The notes beneath the pieces were generated by a model. That model saw nothing but the letters and a program-made list of their open reading frames with translations. It was not told the origin of the DNA and did not search any database. From Enterobacteriaceae bacterium 89 (GTDB lineage: Bacteria > Pseudomonadota > Gammaproteobacteria > Enterobacterales > Enterobacteriaceae): a DNA stretch of 64,000 bases. The translations under genes and the position numbers were made by a program. Positions 25,764 to 35,882 of the stretch are shown one piece after another. Location: contig RQJH01000005.1 in the NCBI GenBank assembly GCA_014156375.1, forward strand, positions 434,001 to 498,000, in the 5' to 3' direction. Position 1 is the first letter of the stretch. Every line of letters starts with the position of its first letter.

Positions 25764-26085
25764 AGCCTAAAAAATCTTTCCGCATGGGCGTAAAGGTATC
25801 CAGCAAAGTCCCCGCCTGCAGGCAAACGCAGCCATGCACGATATTCGGTTGCTTGTACAGCGTATCGCCAGCGCGGACCACCTGGGTTTCATCACCAATC
25901 GTAAATTCAAACTCCCCGGAAAGTACCGTGGTGAGCTGCTCGTGAGGGTGGCTGTGCAGGGGGCCGACGGCTCCCGTTGCAAAATTCACTTCAACCGCCA
26001 TCAAATGACCTGCGTGGGCCAGAATGCGGCGCGTTACGCCGTTGCCTAAATCTTCAAGCTTCGTCTCTTTGTGCAGTACAAACAT
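25762..26085 (-). CDS. kdgF: KdgF, cupin protein acting on unsaturated uronates
   Basis: The 107-residue single-domain cupin has the metal-binding pattern HSHPHEQLTTVLSGEFEF and VHGCV. It resembles KdgF of pectin-degrading bacteria, which speeds the opening of 4,5-unsaturated galacturonate to the linear form used by KduI. It lies 3.6 kb from kduI-kduD with two fepE-like genes between, and carries the same KdgR-type operator upstream. That supports the assignment. In E. coli K-12 this position holds araE instead. Confidence 0.85.
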   Translation of the reverse strand: MFVLHKETKLEDLGNGVTRRILAHAGHLMAVEVNFATGAVGPLHSHPHEQLTTVLSGEFEFTIGDETQVVRAGDTLYKQPNIVHGCVCLQAGTLLDTFTPMRKDFLG

Positions 26086-26098
26086 ACAATTTCCCTTA

Positions 26099-26119
26099 AA
26101 TTAAAACGTTGTTTCATTT
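26099..26119. promoter_or_regulatory. KdgR-type operator upstream of kdgF
   Basis: AATTAAAACGTTGTTTCATT(T) lies 14 bases before the kdgF start codon. Read on the minus strand it matches the kduI operator at 19 of 21 positions. A repressor bound here would cover the kdgF promoter region; ygeA, on the other strand, starts 102 bases away. Confidence 0.65.
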
Positions 26120-26220
26120 AATCTATCCTGGTCGCAGGCAAATGAAAATCCTGGTGCGGAGAAGTGGAAAGTTGATCACATCTCTGTTTCACTGTGGAAA
26201 ACACTCTCAAAGGACAACGC

Positions 26221-26922
26221 ATGAAAACGATTGGACTGCTCGGCGGGATGAGTTGGGAATCCACGATCCCTTACTATCGGCTTATCAACGAAGGCGTTAA
26301 GCAGCGCTTGGGTGGCCTGCACTCAGCGAAAATACTGATGCACAGCGTTGATTTTCATGAAATTGAGGCCTGTCAGTCATCCGGCGAATGGGAGCGGGCC
26401 GGGCGTATTCTGGCTAACGCGGCGGCAAGCCTGGAAAGCATTGGCGCGGAAGGCATTGTGCTGTGCACTAACACCATGCACAAAGTGGCTTCGCAGATTG
26501 AAACCCGCTGCCAGGTGCCGTTCCTGCATATTGCCGATGCCACCGGGCGGGCGATTGCGAAACAGGGCGTGCGTAAAGTGGCGCTGCTGGGCACTCGCTA
26601 CACCATGGAACAGGACTTCTATCGTGGTCGTCTTGAGCAGGAGTTTGAGCTGGAATTGTCGATTCCTGATGCCGATGAGCGTGGGCGCATCAACCAGATT
26701 ATTTTTGATGAGCTGTGCCTGGGCACCTTCAGCGAAGCCTCACGCGATTATTATCTGCGGGTGATTGAGCGGCTGGTGGGCGAGGGAGCTGAAGGGGTGA
26801 TCTTCGGCTGCACGGAAATTGGCCTGCTGGTGCCAGCAGATCGCTGTCCGGTTCCGGTGTTTGATACCGCGGCGATCCACGCCTCCGATGCCGTAGATTT
26901 TATGCTTTCCAGTCGGGGCTAA
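26221..26922 (+). CDS. ygeA: YgeA, amino acid racemase (Asp/Glu racemase family)
   Basis: The 233-residue protein matches E. coli YgeA. The two catalytic cysteines of the family are visible: Cys82 in VLCTNTMHK and Cys197 in [10 protein letters not shown]. coli YgeA is a broad-range amino acid racemase with low activity and a possible role in D-amino acid supply or lysine metabolism. The start [10 protein letters not shown] (26221) has AAAGGA upstream; an earlier frame start has none. Its end overlaps the end of lysR by 23 bases, the genes being convergent. Confidence 0.93.
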   Translation: MKTIGLLGGMSWESTIPYYRLINEGVKQRLGGLHSAKILMHSVDFHEIEACQSSGEWERAGRILANAAASLESIGAEGIVLCTNTMHKVASQIETRCQVPFLHIADATGRAIAKQGVRKVALLGTRYTMEQDFYRGRLEQEFELELSIPDADERGRINQIIFDELCLGTFSEASRDYYLRVIERLVGEGAEGVIFGCTEIGLLVPADRCPVPVFDTAAIHASDAVDFMLSSRG

Positions 26923-27835
26923 GCATCCTTTCAAGCGGGGTGACGATGGCCGCCAGGCTGGTTTGCAGATGATCGACAAACGCATCCACCAGCGCCGAGC
27001 CGGGACGATGCAAAGGGCGGATCAGGCTGACGGTAAAGGGCACCTCCACGCTGAAACGGCGAATGGCAATACCGCTGCTGGCGTAGTCCAGCGCGGTAAA
27101 CGGATTGACCACTGAAATGCCCACTCCGGCGCGCACCATCGCGCAAATGGACGCCGCGCTGTGAGTTTCCACCACCATTCTTCGGCGGATGCTATGTTCG
27201 CTAAACAGGTTATCCAGCAGCTGACGGTAGCTGTCGGTTCGTGACAGGCTGATGTAGTTTTCCCCTTCAAAATCCTGCGGCGTCAGTACTGACTTTTCTG
27301 CCAGCGGATGCGCGGCAGGCAGCACGCAGACTTCATTCATGCTCAGCAGCGGTTTACGCTCCGTGCCTGGCGGCGTATGCAGCGTTTCAGTCAGCCCCAG
27401 ATCGTGGCGCTGGGCCGAAAGCCACTCTTCTAACAGCGGTGATTCCTGGGGAACAATTTGCAGGCTGACCTCGGGATAGCGCGCCAGAAAAGGCTGGAGC
27501 AGAGTGGGTAAAAACGACTGAGAGAACACCGGCAGGCAGACTACGGAAAGTTCGCCCTGGCGGAATTCGCGCAGGCTTTCCGCCGCGCTGACAATCCTGT
27601 CCAGGCCGTACCAGGAGCGCTGTACTTCTTCAAACAGCCGCAGGCCTTGTACGGTCGGATGCAGTCGACCGCGGCTGCGTTCAAACAGCTTTAATCCCAG
27701 CACTTTTTCAAGGCGCGCCAGTTCACGGCTGACGGTGGGCTGCGAGGTGTGCAGCATGCCTGCGGCCTCGGTCAAATTTCCTGTGGTCATTACCGCATGA
27801 AAGATTTCGATATGACGCAAATTGACAGCGGGCAT
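26900..27835 (-). CDS. lysR: LysR, activator of lysA
   Basis: The 311-residue protein is the namesake LysR-type regulator, with a winged helix-turn-helix at residues 5-65 ([20 protein letters not shown]) and a diaminopimelate-sensing effector domain. It matches E. coli LysR almost along its whole length. It is divergent from lysA, which it activates when diaminopimelate is high, and represses itself. The C-terminus is slightly longer than in E. coli. Confidence 0.95.
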   Translation of the reverse strand: MPAVNLRHIEIFHAVMTTGNLTEAAGMLHTSQPTVSRELARLEKVLGLKLFERSRGRLHPTVQGLRLFEEVQRSWYGLDRIVSAAESLREFRQGELSVVCLPVFSQSFLPTLLQPFLARYPEVSLQIVPQESPLLEEWLSAQRHDLGLTETLHTPPGTERKPLLSMNEVCVLPAAHPLAEKSVLTPQDFEGENYISLSRTDSYRQLLDNLFSEHSIRRRMVVETHSAASICAMVRAGVGISVVNPFTALDYASSGIAIRRFSVEVPFTVSLIRPLHRPGSALVDAFVDHLQTSLAAIVTPLERMLSPDWKA

Positions 27836-27956
27836 GCTGATTTTCCTTTCCTGACGTTATCCATATCAATTCTGCATGAAGTCTGGATAAAACGATATTT
27901 TTTATTCCACAGCGTCTGTGGCGTAATCATGAAAAGTGAAAATACCGGAGTACGCC
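27836..27956. promoter_or_regulatory. lysR-lysA divergent control region
   Basis: The 121-base region between the two starts holds an inverted pair TTATCCA (27857-27863) and TGGATAA (27884-27890), a plausible LysR binding arrangement. GGAG at about 27948 is the lysA ribosome binding site. Confidence 0.4.
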
Positions 27957-29219
27957 ATGCCACGCCCACTGAACAACACTGATACCGACCTGAACGCTGA
28001 GAACCTGCTGCGCCTGCCTGCCGAATTTGGCTGCCCGGTGTGGGTTTACGACGCAGAGATCATCCGCAAGCAGATTGCGCAGCTCAGCCAGTTTGACGTG
28101 GTGCGCTTTGCGCAGAAGGCCTGCTCAAACATTCATATTCTGCGTCTGATGCGCGAGCAGGGCGTGAAGGTGGATTCTGTGTCGTTGGGTGAAATCGAGC
28201 GTGCGCTGGTCGCCGGCTTCAATCCGGCAACCCATCCTGACGATATCGTCTTCACCGCCGATATGATTGACGAAGCGACGCTTGCTCGCGTCAGTGAGCT
28301 GAAGATCCCGGTTAACGCCGGAGCGGTCGATATGCTGGCTCAGCTTGGGGCAGTTTCTCCCGGCCATCGCGTCTGGCTGCGCGTGAATCCTGGTTTCGGT
28401 CATGGTCACAGCCAGAAAACCAATACCGGCGGTGAAAACAGTAAACACGGGATCTGGCACAGCGATCTGCCGCTGGCGCTGGACGTCATCAGGCAGTACG
28501 GCCTGAAGCTGGTCGGGATCCATATGCACATCGGATCCGGCGTAGACTACGGTCATCTGGAACAGGTTTGCGGGGCGATGGTGCGTCAGGTCATCGATTT
28601 CGGTCAGGATCTTGAAGCCATTTCCGCAGGCGGCGGCTTATCCATTCCTTACCGCTACGGTGAAGAAACCATCGATACCGGCCACTATTATGGCCTGTGG
28701 AATACCGCGCGCGAGCAGATTGCGAAGCATTTAGGCCATCCGGTGAAACTGGAGATCGAGCCAGGGCGTTTCCTGGTAGCTGAAGCGGGCGTGCTGGTGG
28801 CGCAGGTACGCAGCGTGAAGGATATGGGCAGTCGTCACTTTGTGCTGATCGACGCCGGGTTTAACGACCTGATGCGCCCGTCGATGTACGGCAGCTATCA
28901 CCACATTAGCGCGCTGGCCGCTGATGGACGCGATCTGACCAATGCACCGCAGGTTGAAACCGTCGTCGCAGGGCCGCTGTGTGAGTCCGGCGATGTGTTT
29001 ACCCAGCAGGAAGGCGGTAAGGTCGAGACGCGTGCGTTGCCGGAAGTGGCTCCGGGCGATTATCTGGTTTTACACGATACCGGTGCTTATGGCGCGTCGA
29101 TGTCTTCCAACTACAACAGCCGTCCGCTGCTGCCGGAAGTGCTGTATGACAACGGCAGCGCGCGCCTGATCCGCCGCCGTCAGACTATTCAGGAACTGCT
29201 GGCGTTGGAACAGTTCTGA
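27957..29219 (+). CDS. lysA: LysA, diaminopimelate decarboxylase
   Basis: The 420-residue enzyme has the same length as E. coli LysA. The pyridoxal-phosphate lysine is Lys54 in RFAQKACSN. Also seen are the HIGSGVDY and SAGGGLSIPY loops, EPGRFLVAEAG and the C-terminal CESGDVF active-site motif. It makes L-lysine from meso-diaminopimelate. I start at MPRPLNN because it aligns with E. coli; the frame begins seven codons earlier. Its last 31 bases overlap the convergent LacI-family gene. Confidence 0.97.
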   Translation: MPRPLNNTDTDLNAENLLRLPAEFGCPVWVYDAEIIRKQIAQLSQFDVVRFAQKACSNIHILRLMREQGVKVDSVSLGEIERALVAGFNPATHPDDIVFTADMIDEATLARVSELKIPVNAGAVDMLAQLGAVSPGHRVWLRVNPGFGHGHSQKTNTGGENSKHGIWHSDLPLALDVIRQYGLKLVGIHMHIGSGVDYGHLEQVCGAMVRQVIDFGQDLEAISAGGGLSIPYRYGEETIDTGHYYGLWNTAREQIAKHLGHPVKLEIEPGRFLVAEAGVLVAQVRSVKDMGSRHFVLIDAGFNDLMRPSMYGSYHHISALAADGRDLTNAPQVETVVAGPLCESGDVFTQQEGGKVETRALPEVAPGDYLVLHDTGAYGASMSSNYNSRPLLPEVLYDNGSARLIRRRQTIQELLALEQF

Positions 29220-30223
29220 TAAAACGGACCGGTAGTGACCGATTCGCGCAGCACCAGCTTTCCGGTGAACGGCGGTAAAGTCTCTATCGGTTGGTTATTG
29301 GCAAGCTTAATCGCCTGATCGATGGCGGTGGTGATCATGTCATCGATCGGCAGGTAGACAGTGGACAGACCCGGTTCAAGCCATTTCGCGCTTGGGGCAT
29401 CGTCAAAGCCGAACAGTGAAATATCCTGCGGGATCTTAAGCCCCGCCTGGTGCAGCGCTTTTGACGCACCCAGCGCCATATCGTCGTTACAGGTAAACAG
29501 GGCGCTGAACTTCACTTTTTCATCCAGCAGCTGCTGGCAAAGCTCATAGCCGCGCGTCATGCCGGAATCCCCGTACTTCACCTTGTTTTCATCCCAGGCG
29601 ATGCCGTGCTTTTCCAGCGCGCTGCGGTAGCCCTGCAGGCGGGCTTTGCCGGTTGGCGTGTGAATTGGGACGGTGATACAGGCAATATCGCGATGACCCT
29701 GGGAAATCAGGTAGTCGACGGCCTGAAAGGCGGCATCCTGCTGCTCGAAGAACACGCAGCGATCGCGGGCCTGGCTGACGTCGCGGTTGATCACCACCAC
29801 CGGCATGGCGATCGAATCGATCAGCTTCATGATCGCTTTTTCGCTCATAAAGCGGGTGTAGAGCACGATGGCATCGCACTGTCTGTCGGCGAGCATTTGC
29901 ACGGCCTGCTCTTCGCGCTCCGGCGTATCGTGGCCGTCGGTGACGATCAGCTGCTTGCCGTGGGTTTCCGTTTGGCGGGAGGCCTGTTGCAGCAGGCGGC
30001 CGAAGTAAAAACCGTCAAAGGTGGAGACCACCAGGCCAATACTGTTGCTGGTCTGCCTGGCCAGTGAGCGGGCGAGAAAGTTCGGGCGATAGCCCAGTTC
30101 TTCCATGGCCTTATACACCTGCTTGCGGGTGCTTTCCTTTACCTGACCTGTGCCGTTCAGTACGCGCGAGACGGTCGCTTTCGACACGCCAGCCCGTAGT
30201 GAGACATCCAGCATTGTTGCCAT
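29189..30223 (-). CDS. LacI-family transcriptional repressor (AscG-like)
   Basis: The 344-residue protein has an N-terminal helix-turn-helix (DVSLRAGVSKATVSRVLNG), a hinge helix (NFLARSLARQ) and a sugar-binding core ending FGFDDAPSAKWLEPGLSTV. It is nearest in style to AscG, the repressor of beta-glucoside genes, but clearly diverged. No sugar genes lie next to it. E. coli has nothing here, so it belongs to a small insert between lysA and galR. It may regulate itself, the divergent GNAT gene or a distant operon. Its 3' end overlaps lysA. Confidence 0.85.
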   Translation of the reverse strand: MATMLDVSLRAGVSKATVSRVLNGTGQVKESTRKQVYKAMEELGYRPNFLARSLARQTSNSIGLVVSTFDGFYFGRLLQQASRQTETHGKQLIVTDGHDTPEREEQAVQMLADRQCDAIVLYTRFMSEKAIMKLIDSIAMPVVVINRDVSQARDRCVFFEQQDAAFQAVDYLISQGHRDIACITVPIHTPTGKARLQGYRSALEKHGIAWDENKVKYGDSGMTRGYELCQQLLDEKVKFSALFTCNDDMALGASKALHQAGLKIPQDISLFGFDDAPSAKWLEPGLSTVYLPIDDMITTAIDQAIKLANNQPIETLPPFTGKLVLRESVTTGPFYQNCSNASSS

Positions 30224-30444
30224 TGTTTATTCCTGATGTCACATGATTGCCGCAGTTTATCACAGACAATCAGGGGCATATCTGCTGCGTTCAATACAAA
30301 TAACTATCGCGATCACGCTTTTTGACAGCGTTTCCCGGAAATTAGCCTGCCCTGTGCGGGAAGTGAACAATACCGGTGGTCCTGTTAATTTTGTTACTAT
30401 AGGCGCGCTCAACCAGCCTTTATCAATGATTCGGGGAAAATACT

Positions 30445-30897
30445 GTGAAAATTCAGCCGCTTTATGCCGTGCCTCACCATGCGCGCCAGGTAACAGACTG
30501 GCTGTGGCAGGCTTTTGGCGGCGTGGCGATGCCGCGTGAATTTTTTGCCAGCATCATTGAACACAGTCAGAAACCGGACTCGCTGCCGTTAACTTTCGTC
30601 CTGACGGAGGGCGATAAGCTGCTGGCGACCGTCGGACTGTGGCGCTGCGATCTGATCAGTCGTCAGGATCTGTTTCCGTGGATGGCTGCGCTGTATGTTG
30701 ACGAATCTGCGCGCGGACAAGGGCTGGCCGGAATGTTACAGCAGCATGTTATTCAGTACGCCAGAGGTAAAGGCTACTCGCAGCTGCATCTCTATTCGGC
30801 CTGTCGGGACTTTTATGAGCGCTATGGCTGGCAGTACATCGGCGATGGCATTGAATATCCTGCCACCACCGTGCATCTGTATCGCTACGAGCTTTGA
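30445..30897 (+). CDS. GNAT-family N-acetyltransferase
   Basis: The 150-residue protein has the GNAT acetyl-CoA loop in ESARGQGLAGMLQQHVIQYA and the end DFYERYGWQYIGDG. The substrate is unknown. The start is a GTG with GGGG upstream. It is divergent from the LacI-family gene (221-base gap) and convergent with galR, overlapping it by 13 bases. Absent from this place in E. coli K-12. Confidence 0.83.
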   Translation: MKIQPLYAVPHHARQVTDWLWQAFGGVAMPREFFASIIEHSQKPDSLPLTFVLTEGDKLLATVGLWRCDLISRQDLFPWMAALYVDESARGQGLAGMLQQHVIQYARGKGYSQLHLYSACRDFYERYGWQYIGDGIEYPATTVHLYRYEL

Positions 30898-31901
30898 GTT
30901 TCGCTCGGGGCGATGACGGAATGGCGTCGTACCAGAGTCGGATTGAACAGATGGGTCACTTCCGGCAGAGGGCGTTTTTCTGCCAGCGCTAACGCCAGCT
31001 CCGCGGCCTGAGTGGCCATAGTGACTATCGGATAGCGCACGGTAGTCAGGCGCGGACGTACATAGCGCGAAACCAGCACATCATCGAAGCCAATCAGCGA
31101 GATTTCACCCGGCACGTCAATGCCGTTGTCATTCAGCACGCCCATTGCGCCGGCGGCCATGGAGTCGTTATAGCAGGCAACGGCGGTAAAGTTTCTGCCG
31201 CGACCGAGCAGCTCGGTCATCGCCTGTTCGCCACCGCTTTCATCCGGTTCGCCAAACGTCACCAGCCTTTCGTTACAGGGCAGCCCACTCTCTTTTAGCG
31301 CATCGTAATAACCCTGCAACCGATCTTCAGCATCAGAAATCGCGTGGTTCGAGCACAGGTAACCAATTTTAGTGTGCCCCTGCTGGATCAGATGCCGCGT
31401 GGCGAGCCATGCTCCGTAGCGGTCATCCAGCGCCACGCAGCGCTTCTCAAAGCCTGGCAGGATCCGGTTGATCAAAACCATGCCGGGTATTTGCTTCATC
31501 AGCCCTGCAAGCTCTTCATCGGGTAACATTTTGGCGTGCACCACCAGGGCGGCACAGCGATGGCGAATCAGTTGCTCGATGGCCTGGCGCTCTTTTTTCT
31601 CGTTGTGGTAGCCATTGCCAATCAGTAAGAAATTTCCGGTGTGATAGGCCACCTGCTCCACGGCTTTGACCATCGCGCCAAAGAACGGATCGGAGACATC
31701 ACCCACAACGAGCCCGACGGTCTCGGTGGACTGTTGAGCAAGCGCCCGCGCGTTGGCATTGGGGTGATAGTTCAGGGATTCCATGGCAGAAAACACTGCC
31801 TGGCGTGAGGCATCGCTGGCTTTGGGCGAGTGATTGATTACCCGCGAAACGGTTGCGACGGAGACACCAGCTAAACGGGCCACATCCTTTATTGTCGCCA
31901 T
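30885..31901 (-). CDS. galR: GalR, galactose repressor
   Basis: The 338-residue protein is almost identical to E. coli GalR through its helix-turn-helix (MATIKDVARLAGVSVATVSR) and core (IGFDDVLVSRYVRPRLTTV). It represses the gal and mgl genes until galactose binds. Only the last few residues differ from E. coli. A GalR operator lies 18 bases before its start codon. It neighbours omrB and omrA as in E. coli. Confidence 0.96.
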   Translation of the reverse strand: MATIKDVARLAGVSVATVSRVINHSPKASDASRQAVFSAMESLNYHPNANARALAQQSTETVGLVVGDVSDPFFGAMVKAVEQVAYHTGNFLLIGNGYHNEKKERQAIEQLIRHRCAALVVHAKMLPDEELAGLMKQIPGMVLINRILPGFEKRCVALDDRYGAWLATRHLIQQGHTKIGYLCSNHAISDAEDRLQGYYDALKESGLPCNERLVTFGEPDESGGEQAMTELLGRGRNFTAVACYNDSMAAGAMGVLNDNGIDVPGEISLIGFDDVLVSRYVRPRLTTVRYPIVTMATQAAELALALAEKRPLPEVTHLFNPTLVRRHSVIAPSETQSS

Positions 31902-31918
31902 ATCTTGCCTTCTTAAGA

Positions 31919-31934
31919 GGGAAAACGGTTACAC
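31919..31934. promoter_or_regulatory. GalR/GalS operator at galR
   Basis: On the minus strand GTGTAACCGTTTTCCC fits the consensus GTGKAANCGNTTNCAC at all but one position. It lies between the galR promoter area and its start codon, so galR is probably self-regulated. Confidence 0.7.
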
Positions 31935-32154
31935 AGCCTTCAGTGTTACGGAAAAGCCAGAGCTGTTCAAGGTTAAGTGGACATTTGCTCTGGCAAATGT
32001 GAGCCAGAAGAGGTGCTAGGCAGAAAAAGTTACACAGCAAGTCACAGGCAATTGAAAACGAAAAAGCTGAATTCAAACCTTTAGTTACACTTTGCGAAGG
32101 GCTGTTGCGAATGTTTGCTGGAGGAGTTATCAGCGGGGTTGATACTCTGAATAT

Positions 32155-32239
32155 CCCAGAGGTATTGATAGGTGAAGTCGTCCCTAACCGGAAGGCTACC
32201 AGAATTACACCAACCTGCGCAGATGCGCAGGTTTTTTTT
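32155..32239 (+). ncRNA. omrB: OmrB small RNA
   Basis: The 85-base element starts CCCAGAGGTATTGATAGGTG, the conserved 5' end used for base pairing, and ends in the hairpin AACCTGCGCAGATGCGCAGGTT with eight T residues. It sits between galR and aas, the location in E. coli, on the aas strand. OmrB is an Hfq-dependent RNA switched on by OmpR that lowers several outer-membrane proteins, including TonB-dependent receptors, and curli control. The middle section differs from E. coli, as is normal. Confidence 0.93.
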
Positions 32240-32356
32240 GTTCCAAATTCAGGGCTTGTAACAGTAACGGATAATCGTAACACCTCGTTGCACTTAGGTT
32301 AATTCCTTTGCGTTTTCTGACTGGCGGCCCGCCTGCCGAGAGACCACAATCAAGAT

Positions 32357-32444
32357 CCCAGAGGTATTGATTGGTGAGATTTTTTCGGTACGTTTTTCGT
32401 ACTTATCTCTTGCACCAACCTGCGCAGATGCGCAGGTTTTTTTT
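32357..32444 (+). ncRNA. omrA: OmrA small RNA
   Basis: The 88-base element starts CCCAGAGGTATTGATTGGTG and ends in the same terminator hairpin as OmrB. The central part, with GGTACGTTTTTCGTACT able to form a stem, is the OmrA version. It shares 5' and 3' ends with OmrB, 118 bases upstream, but the middles differ, as in E. coli. It ends 84 bases before aas. Confidence 0.94.
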
Positions 32445-32528
32445 GCCTGAAATTCCGCCTCCGTACTGCTTTTCCTCCCCTGACTCGTGTAACCTGCCAA
32501 AAGTCTTCTTATTCCAAATGGAGTGGAT

Positions 32529-34688
32529 ATGCTTTTGGGCATTTTTCGTTTAGTTTTCAGAGTGCTGTTTCGCGTCAGGATGACCGGAAATACCGAGGCT
32601 CTTTATCAGCCAAAGGTGCTGATTACCCCAAACCACGTCTCTTTTATTGATGGCATTCTGCTGGCGCTGTTTCTGCCTGTGCGGCCGGTGTTTGCGGTCT
32701 ATACCTCAATCAGCCAGAAGTGGTTTATGCGCTGGCTGGCACCGCTGGTGGACTTTGTGCCTTTGGATCCGACCAAGCCTATGTCTATCAAGCATCTGGT
32801 GAGGATGATTGAAGGCGGTCGCCCGGTGGTGATTTTCCCGGAAGGGCGAATCTCCACGACTGGATCGCTGATGAAAATCTACGATGGCGCAGCGTTCGTG
32901 GCGGCAAAATCTCAGGCTGTCATCGTACCGGTGCGTATCGAAGGGGCTGAACTTACTTTTGCCAGCCGTCTGAAAGGATTGGTGAAACGCCGCCTTTTCC
33001 CGCGCATTCAAATCCATCTTTTGCCGCCGACATCGTTGCCAATGCCGGAAGCGCCGCGCGCCCGCGATCGCCGTAAAATTGCCGGGGAAATGCTGCATCA
33101 GATTATGATGGAAGCCCGTATGGCGGTGCGCCCACGTGAAACGCTGTATGAATCGCTGCTGTCAGCGCAGTACCGCTATGGCGATCGCAAGCCCTGTATT
33201 GAGGATATTAATTTTCAGCCGGATACCTACCGCAAGCTGCTGACGAAAACGCTGTTTGTGGCGCGTATTCTGGAAAAATACAGCGCCAAAGGTGAAAAAA
33301 TTGGCCTGATGCTGCCGAATGCCGGGATCAGCGCGGCGGTCATTTTCGGCGCGATTGCCCGTGGCCGAATTCCGGCGATGATGAACTACACAGCGGGCAT
33401 CAAAGGTCTCTCCAGCGCCATTACCGCGGCAGAAATCAAAACCGTCTTCACTTCCCGGGCTTTTCTCGAGAAAGGTAAGCTGTGGCATCTGCCGGAACAG
33501 CTGACCCAGGTTCGCTGGGTGTTTCTTGAGGATTTAAAAGGCGATGTCACCACCGCCGATAAGCTGTGGATCTTCGGTCATCTGCTGATGCCACATCTGG
33601 CGCAGGTGAAGCAGCAGCCGGAAGATGCGGCAATTATCCTCTTTACCTCCGGCTCAGAGGGCCATCCGAAAGGCGTGGTTCACAGCCACAAGAGCATTCT
33701 GGCCAACGTTGAGCAAATCAAAACCATCGCGGATTTCACAGCCGAAGACCGCTTTATGTCCGCGCTGCCGCTGTTCCACTCCTTCGGGTTAACGGTAGGG
33801 CTGTTTACGCCGCTGCTGACGGGCGCGGAAGTGTTCCTGTATCCGAGCCCGCTGCACTATCGCATCGTGCCGGAGCTGGTTTATGACCGCAACTGCACGG
33901 TGCTGTTCGGTACCTCAACTTTCCTCGGTCACTATGCGCGTTTTGCCAATCCGTATGATTTCCGCAAGGTCCGCTACGTGGTGGCCGGAGCCGAAAAACT
34001 TCAGGACAGCACGAAGCAGCTGTGGCAGGACAAATTCGGCCTGCGCATCCTAGAAGGCTATGGGGTGACGGAATGTGCGCCGGTGGTGTCAATCAACGTA
34101 CCGATGGCGGCAAAACCAGGCACAGTAGGGCGCATTCTGCCAGCCATGGATGCGCGTCTTCTGGCGGTTCCGGGTATTGAGCAGGGCGGACGATTGCAGC
34201 TTAAAGGCCCGAATATCATGAACGGTTACCTGCGGGTGGAAAATCCCGGAGTTCTGGAGCAGTCAACGGCAGAAAATCAGCACGGCGAACTGGAAACCGG
34301 CTGGTATGACACGGGCGATATCGTTGTCTTTGACGAGCAGGGCTTTGTCAAAATTCAGGGCCGCGCCAAACGCTTCGCCAAAATTGCCGGGGAGATGGTG
34401 TCGTTAGAAATGGTTGAACAGCTGGCGCTGGCGGTTTCGCCAGACAAAATGCACGCCACGGCCATTAAACAGGATGCCAGCAAAGGAGAGGCGCTGGTGC
34501 TGTTTACCACCGATAATGAACTCACCCGCGAAAAACTGCAGCAGCAGGCGCGCGCAACCGGCGTGCCGGAGCTGTCAGTGCCTCGCGATATTCGTTTCCT
34601 CAAGCAGATGCCGCTGCTGGGCAGCGGTAAACCGGATTTCGTCACCTTAACGGGTATGGTTGAACAGGCGGACAACACAGATGAGTGA
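32529..34688 (+). CDS. aas: Aas, acyltransferase / acyl-ACP synthetase
   Basis: The 719-residue two-domain membrane protein has the E. coli length. The N-terminal acyltransferase has NHVSFID (His36, Asp41) and FPEGRIS. The C-terminal adenylating domain has the AMP-binding loop [14 protein letters not shown] and later GWYDTGDIV. Aas re-acylates 2-acyl-glycerophosphoethanolamine delivered by LplT. The ATG at 32529, with GGAG five bases upstream, aligns with E. coli; a GTG two codons earlier is part of the binding site. It overlaps lplT by eight bases. Confidence 0.96.
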   Translation: MLLGIFRLVFRVLFRVRMTGNTEALYQPKVLITPNHVSFIDGILLALFLPVRPVFAVYTSISQKWFMRWLAPLVDFVPLDPTKPMSIKHLVRMIEGGRPVVIFPEGRISTTGSLMKIYDGAAFVAAKSQAVIVPVRIEGAELTFASRLKGLVKRRLFPRIQIHLLPPTSLPMPEAPRARDRRKIAGEMLHQIMMEARMAVRPRETLYESLLSAQYRYGDRKPCIEDINFQPDTYRKLLTKTLFVARILEKYSAKGEKIGLMLPNAGISAAVIFGAIARGRIPAMMNYTAGIKGLSSAITAAEIKTVFTSRAFLEKGKLWHLPEQLTQVRWVFLEDLKGDVTTADKLWIFGHLLMPHLAQVKQQPEDAAIILFTSGSEGHPKGVVHSHKSILANVEQIKTIADFTAEDRFMSALPLFHSFGLTVGLFTPLLTGAEVFLYPSPLHYRIVPELVYDRNCTVLFGTSTFLGHYARFANPYDFRKVRYVVAGAEKLQDSTKQLWQDKFGLRILEGYGVTECAPVVSINVPMAAKPGTVGRILPAMDARLLAVPGIEQGGRLQLKGPNIMNGYLRVENPGVLEQSTAENQHGELETGWYDTGDIVVFDEQGFVKIQGRAKRFAKIAGEMVSLEMVEQLALAVSPDKMHATAIKQDASKGEALVLFTTDNELTREKLQQQARATGVPELSVPRDIRFLKQMPLLGSGKPDFVTLTGMVEQADNTDE

Positions 34689-35874
34689 GACAGTACCAGC
34701 TAACACCTCGCTGAGGTCGAAAGGCATGATGGCGGTGATTTGCGCCCAGTTCCTTTCCGCTTTTGGTGACAACGCCTTGCTGTTTGCCACTCTGGCGCTG
34801 ATGAAAGCCCAGTTCTATCCGGACTGGAGTCAGCCAATACTGCAGATGGTGTTTGTGGGTGCTTACATTCTCTTTGCGCCGTTTGTCGGCCAGTTTGCGG
34901 ACAGCTTCCCGAAAGGCAGAGTGATGATGGTCGCCAACGGACTGAAGCTGGTTGGCGCGGCCTCAATCTGTGCAGGCGTGAACCCGTTTATTGGCTATAC
35001 GCTGGTGGGCGTGGGCGCGGCGGCCTATTCACCGGCTAAATACGGCATTCTGGGTGAATTGACCACCGGCGATAAGCTGGTGAAGGCTAACGGTCTGATG
35101 GAGTCCTCCACTATTGCCGCCATCCTTTTAGGATCGGTTGCCGGTGGCGTTCTGGCCGACTGGCACGTTCTGGCGGCACTGGGCGTGTGTGCGCTGGTGT
35201 ACGCCGGGGCGGTGGTAGCAAACCTGTTTATCACCCGCCTGCCAGCAGCAAGGCCGGGGCAGTCGTGGCGCTTTAACTCGATGACGCACAGCTTCTTTTC
35301 GGCCTGTCGCACGCTGTGGCACAACCGAGAAACGCGTTTTTCGTTAGTGGGTACTAGCTTATTCTGGGGAGCCGGTGTGACGCTGCGCTTCCTGCTGGTG
35401 CTATGGGTACCAGTGGCGCTTGGCATCACCGATAACGCCACGCCGACCTACCTGAATGCGATGGTTGCCGTCGGCATTGTGGTGGGTGCAGGTGCCGCGG
35501 CGAAACTGGTCACGCTGGAAAGCGTGGCCCTATGTATGCCTGCCGGTGTGCTGATTGGCGTGGTGGTGGTGTTCTTTGCTCTGCAGCATGCCCTGCTGCC
35601 GGCCTATGCGTTGCTGTTGTTAATCGGCGTTTGCGGCGGCTTCTTCGTGGTGCCACTGAATGCGCTGTTGCAGGAGCGTGGCAAACATACCGTCGGCGCG
35701 GGTAATGCCATTGCTGTGCAAAACCTCGGCGAAAACAGCGCGATGCTGATCATGCTGGGGCTTTATTCCCTGGCGGTGATGGTTGGCATTCCGGTTGTCG
35801 GTGTGGGGATTGGCTTTGGCGCTCTGTTTGCCGCCGCGATTATCTTGCTGTGGGCCTGGGGTAAAAAACAATAA
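34681..35874 (+). CDS. lplT: LplT, lysophospholipid transporter
   Basis: The 397-residue protein is a major-facilitator membrane protein of the E. coli LplT length, with the conserved [19 protein letters not shown] in segment 1 and [16 protein letters not shown]. It flips lysophosphatidylethanolamine to the inner face, where Aas re-acylates it. Its ATG lies inside the end of aas, so the two are translationally coupled. It is followed by a REP element. Confidence 0.96.
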   Translation: MSETVPANTSLRSKGMMAVICAQFLSAFGDNALLFATLALMKAQFYPDWSQPILQMVFVGAYILFAPFVGQFADSFPKGRVMMVANGLKLVGAASICAGVNPFIGYTLVGVGAAAYSPAKYGILGELTTGDKLVKANGLMESSTIAAILLGSVAGGVLADWHVLAALGVCALVYAGAVVANLFITRLPAARPGQSWRFNSMTHSFFSACRTLWHNRETRFSLVGTSLFWGAGVTLRFLLVLWVPVALGITDNATPTYLNAMVAVGIVVGAGAAAKLVTLESVALCMPAGVLIGVVVVFFALQHALLPAYALLLLIGVCGGFFVVPLNALLQERGKHTVGAGNAIAVQNLGENSAMLIMLGLYSLAVMVGIPVVGVGIGFGALFAAAIILLWAWGKKQ

Positions 35875-35882
35875 CGAGATAC

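Noticed and set aside
31699-32283. 194-codon minus-strand frame between galR and omrB
   Set aside because: It overlaps galR and the sRNA on the other strand, with odd composition. GalR is certain, so the frame is a shadow.
32105-32302. Small + strand frame across OmrB
   Set aside because: The DNA here is the OmrB gene with its terminator; the frame runs through the hairpin and has no coding features.
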